The notes under the pieces are model-generated. The model saw only the letters and a list, made by a program, of their open reading frames with translations. It made no database searches and was not told the DNA's origin. A DNA stretch of 10,473 nucleotides from JANMEX01 sp031423755 (GTDB lineage: Bacteria; Pseudomonadota; Alphaproteobacteria; Rhizobiales; Rhizobiaceae): NCBI GenBank assembly GCA_031423755.1, contig JANPGC010000199.1, forward strand, positions 1 through 10,473, written 5' to 3'. Below are positions 5,148 through 10,473 of this stretch, in pieces. The stretch's first letter is position 1; each line of letters opens with the position of its first letter. The translations under genes were made by a program, and so were the position numbers.

Positions 5148-6689
5148 ATGAACACAGCGGCGGCGCCCGCCATTGAACTGATTGGCATCGACAAGCGCTT
5201 TGGCGCCGTGCATGCCAACAAGAACATCAACATGCTCGTGCCCAAGGGCACCATTCACGGCATCATCGGCGAGAATGGCGCAGGCAAATCGACATTGATG
5301 TCGATCCTCTACGGCTTTTACAGCGCCGACACCGGCGAAATCCATGTCAACGGCAAACCGGTCACAATTCGCTCAAGCCAGGACGCCATCAGCACCGGCA
5401 TCGGCATGGTGCACCAGCATTTCATGCTGGTCGAAAATTTCACGGTGCTGGAAAACATCGTGCTCGGTGCCGAAGGTGGCGCATTGCTGCAGGGCGGCGA
5501 GGACAAGGCGCGCGTGGCGCTGAAAAAACTCGCCGACGATTATGAACTCGAAGTCGATCCGGACATGCTAATCGAGGACCTGCCGGTCGGCTTGCAGCAG
5601 CGGGTGGAAATCCTCAAGGCGCTGACGCGCGGCGCGGAGACGCTCATTCTGGACGAGCCGACAGGCGTGTTGACACCTGCCGAGGCAGACCATCTGTTCC
5701 GCATTCTTCGCCAGTTGAAAGATCAGGGCAAAACCATCCTGCTCATCACGCACAAGCTGCGTGAGATCATGGCGGTTACGGACAATGTATCGGTAATGCG
5801 GCGCGGCGAGATGGTGGCGACCTTGAAGACTGCCAACACCGATCCGGAGGAACTTGCCGAACTGATGGTTGGCCGCCGCGTCCTTTTGGAAGTGGACAAG
5901 GGAGCGGCAAAACCCGGCGAGGTGCGGCTGCGGGTTGAGGGGCTGACCGTCAAGGATGAATGGGGTGTGGCGCGCGTCGACAATGTCTCGTTCAATGTGC
6001 GCGATGGCGAGATTGTCGGCATTGCAGGTGTGTCCGGCAACGGCCAGTCGGAGCTGCTGGCCGCACTTGCGGGCATCCATAAAGCAGTGGCCGGCAAGAT
6101 CATGCTCTCCGGTGAGACGATTGACCCGGTGCATGAGGCTGACCCCGCGAAGATGCGCGAGCGAGGGCTGGCGCATGTGCCGGAAGACCGGCATCACATG
6201 GGTCTTGTGCTGCCGTTCGAGGAAAACGAAAACGCAATCCTGGGCTATCATCGCTCAACGCAATATGGCGAAGGCTTCGACCTTGATCCGGACAAGGTGC
6301 GTGCCGACGCTGTGGTGAAAATCAAGAAATTCGACATCCGCCCGGACAATCCGCGCCTGAAGACGGCGAATTTCTCCGGCGGCAACCAGCAGAAAATCGT
6401 GCTTGCCCGCGAGATGGAGCGCGATCCGAAAATGCTGCTCGTTGGCCAGCCGACGCGCGGTGTTGATATTGGCGCGATAGAATTCATCCACAAACAGCTG
6501 ATCGCCATGCGCGACCAAGGCAAGGCGATCCTTCTGGTCTCGGTCGAACTCGACGAAATCCGCTCGCTGGCCGACCGCGTCTTGGTGATGTTTGCCGGGC
6601 GCATTGTCGGCGAGGTTTCGCCGGAGACCGACGAGGGCGAAATCGGGCTGCTGATGGCCGGTATCAATCGCAAGGAGGCTGCGGAATGA
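5148..6689 (+). CDS. Nucleoside ABC importer, double-domain ATPase (NupO/YufO type)
   Basis: The product is 513 residues with two fused ABC domains, as in RbsA-like ATPases of sugar and nucleoside importers. Domain 1 is complete: Walker A GENGAGKST (41-49), Q-loop Gln90, signature LPVGLQQRVEILKAL (145-159), Walker B LILDEPTG (166-173) and switch His202. Domain 2 (about 258-505) is degenerate. Its Walker A region reads GVSGNGQSE (294-302) without the lysine, and its Walker B region reads LLVGQPTRGVD (430-440), with G-Q where D-E is expected. Its signature FSGGNQQK (409-416) is intact. Such asymmetry is usual in this family, where domain 1 does most of the hydrolysis. GGAGG at 5136-5140 is a strong ribosome site. 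It is the first gene of the operon and overlaps the next gene by four bases (ATGA). A nucleoside substrate is inferred from the permease type and from cdd, pnp and deoC downstream. Confidence 0.92.
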   Translation: MNTAAAPAIELIGIDKRFGAVHANKNINMLVPKGTIHGIIGENGAGKSTLMSILYGFYSADTGEIHVNGKPVTIRSSQDAISTGIGMVHQHFMLVENFTVLENIVLGAEGGALLQGGEDKARVALKKLADDYELEVDPDMLIEDLPVGLQQRVEILKALTRGAETLILDEPTGVLTPAEADHLFRILRQLKDQGKTILLITHKLREIMAVTDNVSVMRRGEMVATLKTANTDPEELAELMVGRRVLLEVDKGAAKPGEVRLRVEGLTVKDEWGVARVDNVSFNVRDGEIVGIAGVSGNGQSELLAALAGIHKAVAGKIMLSGETIDPVHEADPAKMRERGLAHVPEDRHHMGLVLPFEENENAILGYHRSTQYGEGFDLDPDKVRADAVVKIKKFDIRPDNPRLKTANFSGGNQQKIVLAREMERDPKMLLVGQPTRGVDIGAIEFIHKQLIAMRDQGKAILLVSVELDEIRSLADRVLVMFAGRIVGEVSPETDEGEIGLLMAGINRKEAAE

Positions 6690-7798
6690 GCTCACCATTC
6701 GCCAAACTCCCGGCCTGGGTTGATTATGGTCTGATGCCGGTCACCAACGTCTTCGTCGGCTTCCTGATCGCCGGACTGGTGGTGTTGTTCATCGGTGAAA
6801 GCCCGTTGAATGCGGTGGCGATCCTGATTGATGGCGCGTTCGGGTCGGTCAACAATATATTCTATACGCTGTTCTATGCGACAAGCTTCATCTTCACCGG
6901 TCTTGCAGTCGCGGTGGCGTTTCATGCCGGGTTGTTCAACATTGGCGGCGAGGGGCAGGCCTATGTCGGCGGGCTTGGCGTTGCGCTAGTGGCGCTGGCA
7001 CTCGACCGTTATGTGCCCTGGTATGTGACCGCGCCGCTGGCAATTGCCGCTGCTGCCCTGTTTGGTGCAGCCTGGGCCTACATACCGGCTTGGCTGCAGG
7101 CCAAGCGTGGCAGCCATATCGTCATCACGACGATCATGTTCAACTTCATCGCTGCCTCCTTCATGGTTTACACCATGAACAAATATTTGAAGCCTGCTGG
7201 CGCTATGGGGCCTTCATCGCGGCCTTTGGAGTCGGGGTCGTTTATTCCGAGGCTGGGTCAGGTGCTGGATTATTTCGGCATCAAGTCCGGCTCGGCTCCG
7301 GCCAACCTCACGTTCTTTGTGGCGCTGCTGGCAGCTTGGCTGGTGTGGAAGCTGATCTGGCGCACCAAGTTCGGATATGAGATGCGCACCTTCGGGCTCA
7401 ACCCGTCGGCAGCGTCTTATGCAGGCATTTCCGGCACACGCGTGACCATTCTCACCATGCTGATTTCCGGCGGCCTTGCCGGGCTGATGGCGGTCAACAC
7501 GATCCTTGGCAGCGTGCACAAGATCGAGCTCGACTTTGTCGCAGGCGCAGGTTTTGTCGGCATCGCCGTGGCGCTGATGGGCCGCTCGCATCCGGTCGGA
7601 GTCGTGCTGGCAGCGTTGCTTTTCGGCGCGTTATACCAAGGCGGCGCGGAATTGTCCTTTGCGGTGCCAGCAATCTCGCGCGACATGATCCTCGTCATTC
7701 AGGCGCTGGTGATCCTGTTTGCGGGCGCGCTGGAAAACCTGTTCAGGCCATTTTTTGCGCAACTGTTCACCCCAAAAGCGGCAACGGCAGGAGCCTGA
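6686..7798 (+). CDS. Nucleoside ABC importer permease, first subunit (NupP/YufP type)
   Basis: The product is 370 residues and highly hydrophobic, with roughly nine or ten membrane segments by eye, belonging to the BPD_transp_2 permease family. FNIGGEGQAYVGG at 84-96 is the motif of the nucleoside/BMP-linked permeases, and GLNPSAASYAGIS lies in the cytoplasmic loop that contacts the ATPase. A less hydrophobic stretch at about 160-205 (NKYLKPAGAMGPSSRP onward) is probably the large periplasmic loop. The start overlaps the ATPase stop (ATGA at 6686-6689), so translation is coupled. It would form the membrane channel with the next gene product. Confidence 0.92.
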   Translation: MSSPFAKLPAWVDYGLMPVTNVFVGFLIAGLVVLFIGESPLNAVAILIDGAFGSVNNIFYTLFYATSFIFTGLAVAVAFHAGLFNIGGEGQAYVGGLGVALVALALDRYVPWYVTAPLAIAAAALFGAAWAYIPAWLQAKRGSHIVITTIMFNFIAASFMVYTMNKYLKPAGAMGPSSRPLESGSFIPRLGQVLDYFGIKSGSAPANLTFFVALLAAWLVWKLIWRTKFGYEMRTFGLNPSAASYAGISGTRVTILTMLISGGLAGLMAVNTILGSVHKIELDFVAGAGFVGIAVALMGRSHPVGVVLAALLFGALYQGGAELSFAVPAISRDMILVIQALVILFAGALENLFRPFFAQLFTPKAATAGA

Positions 7799-7800
7799 TC

Positions 7801-8772
7801 ATGGACACAACGATCCTGTTCTCGGTTCTCGACTCGACAATCCGCCTCACGGTGCCGATCCTCTTATGCTGCCTTGGCGGGCTCTATTCCGAGCGTTCCG
7901 GCGTGTTCGACATCGGCATTGAGGGCAAGATGCTGTTCTCGGCCTTCTCAGCCGGCGCAATCGCCGCAGCAACCGGCTCTGCATGGCTCGGCCTTGGCGC
8001 GGCAATCCTCACCGGCATCACATTCTCGCTTCTGCACGGTTATGCCTCGATAACCCAACGCGGCAATCAGATCGTCTCCGGCGTGGCGATCAACTTCCTT
8101 GCCGCAGGGCTGACGGCGCTTCTCGGCAAGGCATGGTATCAACAAGGCGGCAAGACGCCCCAGCTGGAACCTTCGGCCCGTTTCCAGCCGATCAACCTTC
8201 CCGGCGCTGAGGCGGTCAAAGATGTCCCGCTTCTCGGACGCATCTACGAAGGACTGATCTCCGGGCACAATGTGTTGGTATACATCGCCCTTCTAGCCGT
8301 GCCACTGACATGGTGGATCATCTACCGCACCCGCTTTGGCCTGCGGCTGCGCGCGGTCGGCGAGAATCCGGCGGCGGTGGATACGGCGGGCATCTCTGTG
8401 ACGCGGCTGCGCTATTCCGGCGTCATCATCTGTGGAATTTTCGCAGGCATTGCAGGCACTTATCTGGCGATTGCCCAATCCGCCAACTTTGCGCCGAACA
8501 TGTCTGCCGGGCGTGGCTTCATTGCGCTTGCGGCGCTGATCTTTGCCAAGTGGAACCCGATTGGCGCTTTGGGTGCCTGTCTGCTGTTCGGTTTTCTTGA
8601 AGCGGTGGCCATCCCGCTGCAAGGCGCAAAGATACCGGGGCTGAATTGGGATGTGCCGGTGCAGCTCATCACTGCCTCGCCCTATATTTTGACCGTCATC
8701 CTGCTTGCAGGCTTCATCGGCAAGGCGATCCCGCCAAAGGCTGGCGGAGTGGCATATGTGAAGGAGCGTTGA
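7801..8772 (+). CDS. Nucleoside ABC importer permease, second subunit (NupQ/YufQ type)
   Basis: The product is 323 residues, a hydrophobic permease of the same family as its upstream partner but shorter. FDIGIEGKM at 36-44 corresponds to the F-N-I-G-x-E-G motif of the partner. AVGENPAAVDTAGIS is the ATPase-contact loop, and AGRGFIALAALIFAKWNP is a conserved C-terminal stretch of this subgroup. It starts two bases after the previous stop, with AGGAG in the preceding codons as ribosome site. The two permeases and the ATPase make a complete transporter core, but no BMP-family (BmpA/NupA-like) substrate-binding lipoprotein is present in the window. Confidence 0.92.
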   Translation: MDTTILFSVLDSTIRLTVPILLCCLGGLYSERSGVFDIGIEGKMLFSAFSAGAIAAATGSAWLGLGAAILTGITFSLLHGYASITQRGNQIVSGVAINFLAAGLTALLGKAWYQQGGKTPQLEPSARFQPINLPGAEAVKDVPLLGRIYEGLISGHNVLVYIALLAVPLTWWIIYRTRFGLRLRAVGENPAAVDTAGISVTRLRYSGVIICGIFAGIAGTYLAIAQSANFAPNMSAGRGFIALAALIFAKWNPIGALGACLLFGFLEAVAIPLQGAKIPGLNWDVPVQLITASPYILTVILLAGFIGKAIPPKAGGVAYVKER

Positions 8773-8775
8773 CAG

Positions 8776-9183
8776 ATGTCAGCCAATATTGGACCGCGCG
8801 ACCTGTTCGACGCTGCCTGGAGCGCCATGGAGAAGTGCCATGCACCCTACTCGAAATTTCCGGTCGGCGCGTCGCTGCGCACCGAGGACGGGCGCATCTA
8901 CTCCGGCTGCAACATTGAAGTGGCGTCCTACCCCGAAGGCTGGTGTGCTGAATCCACCATGCTTGGACACTATGTCATGGGCGGGCGCGGCAAGATCACC
9001 GAGATTTGCGTGGTTGCCGAGAGGATGGCGAGATGCACACCCTGTGGCGGATGCAGGCAGCGCCTGGCAGAATTTGCAGGTCCGGACGCCAAACTCTATC
9101 TCTGCGATGAAACCGGCATCACCATGGCCACGACGCTCGGCGCGATATTTCCGCTCGGCTTTGACGGAGACATTTTGAAATGA
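8776..9183 (+). CDS. cdd: Cytidine deaminase
   Basis: The product is 135 residues, the size of the short homotetrameric cytidine deaminases. It converts cytidine and deoxycytidine to uridine and deoxyuridine. The substrate-side motif YSKFPVGA is at 25-32 and GCNIEVASYPEG at 44-55. The zinc-site motif CAE is at 57-59 (Cys57 ligand, Glu59 proton shuttle) and PCGGC at 89-93 supplies Cys90 and Cys93. Many family members read NxENAS where this one has NIEVAS; the SYPEGWCAE form is familiar to me from rhizobial homologues. AAGGAG at the end of the permease gene is its ribosome site, and its stop overlaps the next start (ATGA). Confidence 0.93.
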   Translation: MSANIGPRDLFDAAWSAMEKCHAPYSKFPVGASLRTEDGRIYSGCNIEVASYPEGWCAESTMLGHYVMGGRGKITEICVVAERMARCTPCGGCRQRLAEFAGPDAKLYLCDETGITMATTLGAIFPLGFDGDILK

Positions 9184-9977
9184 AGGAAGCTGTGCAGCAT
9201 CTGATCCGCAAGCTCGAAGGCTTCGCCCCGCGCATCGCCATGGTGCTGGGGTCTGGCCTTGGCGATTTTGCCAAGGAAGTGGACGACGCGATCACCATTC
9301 CCTACACCGATCTGCCGGGCTTTCCGCACAGTGGCGTTTCGGGCCATGCCGGTGCGATTGTCGCGGGCTATGTGTCCGGCATTCCGGTGCTGGTCCTGGC
9401 AGGCAGGGTGCACTACTACGAGCACGGCGATGCAGGTGCGATGCGCCCGGTGCTGGAGACGCTGGCTGGCTTCGGCATCACCCACCTTCTGTTGACCAAC
9501 GCTGCGGGCTCCGTGCGCGAGGACATGCCGCCCGGCTCGGTGATGATCATTGAAGACCATATCAATTTCTCCGGCTCCAACCCGCTGTTCGGCGAACCGA
9601 CTGACCGGCGCTTTGTCGGACTGACCAATGCCTATGACGAAGGCATGCGCAAGGCGCTCGAGGCGGCGGCGGTCAAGACCGGCGTTGATATCAAGAAGGG
9701 TGTCTATATGTGGTTCTCCGGTCCGTCGTTTGAAACACCGGCGGAAATTCGCATGGCGCGGATGATTGGCGCGGATGCGGTCGGCATGTCCACGGTTCCG
9801 GAAGTGATCCTCGCCCGATTTCTCGATATGAAGGTTGCCGCCTGCTCGGTGGTCACAAACTATGCCGCAGGCATGACGGGCCAGGAAATCTCGCATCACG
9901 AAACAAAGGAAATGGCGCCGCTTGGCGGCAAGCGTCTCGGTGCGATCATCAAGCTGGCGATCGGACAATTCGCATGA
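9180..9977 (+). CDS. Purine nucleoside phosphorylase, trimeric PNP/MTAP family
   Basis: The product is 265 residues. It splits inosine, guanosine and their deoxy forms with phosphate, giving base and (deoxy)ribose-1-phosphate. Visible motifs are the phosphate-binding GSGLG (24-28), GRVHYYEHG (75-83), LTNAAGS (105-111), EDHINFSG (125-132), GPSFETPAEIRM (181-192) and GMSTVPE (202-208). Glu185 in FETPAE and Asn227 in TNYAAG correspond to Glu201 and Asn243 of the mammalian trimeric enzyme, which select 6-oxopurines, so inosine and guanosine are preferred over adenosine. It is four bases overlapped with cdd before it and with deoC after it. The long minus-strand frame across this gene is a shadow. 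Confidence 0.93.
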   Translation: MKEAVQHLIRKLEGFAPRIAMVLGSGLGDFAKEVDDAITIPYTDLPGFPHSGVSGHAGAIVAGYVSGIPVLVLAGRVHYYEHGDAGAMRPVLETLAGFGITHLLLTNAAGSVREDMPPGSVMIIEDHINFSGSNPLFGEPTDRRFVGLTNAYDEGMRKALEAAAVKTGVDIKKGVYMWFSGPSFETPAEIRMARMIGADAVGMSTVPEVILARFLDMKVAACSVVTNYAAGMTGQEISHHETKEMAPLGGKRLGAIIKLAIGQFA

Positions 9978-10473
9978 GCAAAACACGCACGGAAATTGCA
10001 CGCAAAGTGCTCGGACTGATCGACCTGACCGATTTGAATGCCACGTCATCCGATACAGCCGTCGCCGCGTTGTGCGCCAAGGCAACGACCCCTTATGGCA
10101 AGGTCGCCGCGATCTGCATTTGGCCGCGCTTCGTCAAGGGCGCGAAGCCATTGCTGAAAGAAACAGGCGTCCGCATTGCCACGGTGGTCAATTTTCCGGG
10201 TGGCGATGAGGATGCGGCGCCGGTCGTCATGGAGACGGAGAAGGCGATCAAGGATGGCGCGGATGAGATTGATCTCGTCTTCCCCTACCGGGCCTTCAAG
10301 AAGGGTGAGCACGAGCTTGCAGGTGAGCAGATCGCCATCATCGCCTCCGTCTGTCACGGACGTGCCCTGCTCAAGGTGATTATCGAAGCCGGCGAGTTGC
10401 GCGACCAGAGGCTGATCAGATCTGCGTCGGATCTGGCGATTGCGGAAGGGGCTGATTTCATCAAGACCTCGAC
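9974..10473 (+). CDS. deoC: Deoxyribose-phosphate aldolase, N-terminal part, cut by window end
   Basis: The first 166 codons are present and the gene runs off the window. The enzyme cleaves 2-deoxyribose-5-phosphate to acetaldehyde and glyceraldehyde-3-phosphate, the last step of deoxynucleoside catabolism. Motifs in order are LIDLTDLN (15-22), AICIWPRFV (46-54), VVNFPGG (71-77), EIDLVFPYRAF (98-108; Asp100 equivalent to the E. coli active-site Asp102), LKVIIEAGEL (133-142) and GADFIKTS (159-166). Lys164 in the last motif is the expected Schiff-base lysine (E. coli Lys167). The second catalytic lysine lies beyond the edge. ATG 9974 overlaps the pnp stop (ATGA), which fixes the start and implies translational coupling. 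Confidence 0.93.
   Translation, partial: MSKTRTEIARKVLGLIDLTDLNATSSDTAVAALCAKATTPYGKVAAICIWPRFVKGAKPLLKETGVRIATVVNFPGGDEDAAPVVMETEKAIKDGADEIDLVFPYRAFKKGEHELAGEQIAIIASVCHGRALLKVIIEAGELRDQRLIRSASDLAIAEGADFIKTS

Noticed and set aside
5568..6251. A 227-codon minus-strand open frame inside the ABC ATPase gene
   Set aside because: It is a shadow of the ATPase gene, with no recognisable protein motif.
9096..10085. A 329-codon minus-strand open frame
   Set aside because: It lies opposite cdd, pnp and deoC, whose protein motifs are unmistakable. Its own translation is rich in His, Arg and Ala with no recognisable domain, the usual result of reading a GC-rich gene backwards.
1..10473. tRNA genes, CRISPR arrays, insertion sequences or attachment sites
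   Set aside because: No cloverleaf-like sequence, regularly spaced repeat, transposase-like protein or flanking direct repeat could be recognised by reading both strands.

Overview
The window looks like a chromosomal segment of an alphaproteobacterium of the order Hyphomicrobiales (Rhizobiales), probably a Phyllobacteriaceae/Brucellaceae-type genome. The evidence is gene content and sequence style: the tail of an ATP-dependent PEP carboxykinase, an ArfB-type release factor, a Hsp20 plus DUF1150 pair, SlyX, an alphaproteobacterial L,D-transpeptidase with an S-S-G-C active site, and a nucleoside ABC importer joined to cdd/pnp/deoC. Most of the DNA is around 57-60% GC by eye. No tRNA, rRNA, CRISPR array or insertion sequence was seen.

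Layout. (1) 1-148 is the end of pckA, followed by a strong hairpin terminator. (2) 183-488 (-) is a small secreted four-cysteine protein of unknown role, divergent from arfB (653-1084). (3) 1085-2181 is an islet whose first part is clearly AT-richer (about 43-47% GC in three sampled 60-base blocks). It carries a four-helix membrane protein that appears to start at an ATT codon, then an orphan XRE regulator resembling the antitoxin of a RelE/HigB-type pair. (4) 2178-3113 (-) is a nucleoside hydrolase whose stop codon overlaps the XRE stop codon convergently. (5) 3150-3995 is a heat-shock unit: a very good RpoH (sigma-32) promoter, a short leader that folds like a ROSE RNA thermometer, a Hsp20 gene, a DUF1150 gene and a terminator. 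(6) 4010-4940 (-) holds an L,D-transpeptidase lipoprotein and slyX. (7) 5040-10473 is a tightly packed nucleoside uptake and catabolism operon: ABC ATPase, two permeases, cytidine deaminase, purine nucleoside phosphorylase and deoxyribose-phosphate aldolase (cut by the window edge). It is preceded by a pair of interlocking inverted repeats that look like an operator.

How the genes work together. The importer would bring in nucleosides. Cdd deaminates cytidine/deoxycytidine, Pnp splits purine (deoxy)nucleosides to base plus (deoxy)ribose-1-phosphate, and DeoC cleaves deoxyribose-5-phosphate to acetaldehyde and glyceraldehyde-3-phosphate. The separate nucleoside hydrolase at 2178-3113 gives a second, phosphate-independent route. 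The substrate-binding (BMP-family) lipoprotein the importer needs, and a phosphopentomutase, are not in the window.

No plainly new multi-gene system is visible. The parts most worth a second look are the combined RpoH promoter and thermometer, the islet with the ATT-start membrane protein and orphan antitoxin-like regulator, and the interlocking operator ahead of the nucleoside operon.
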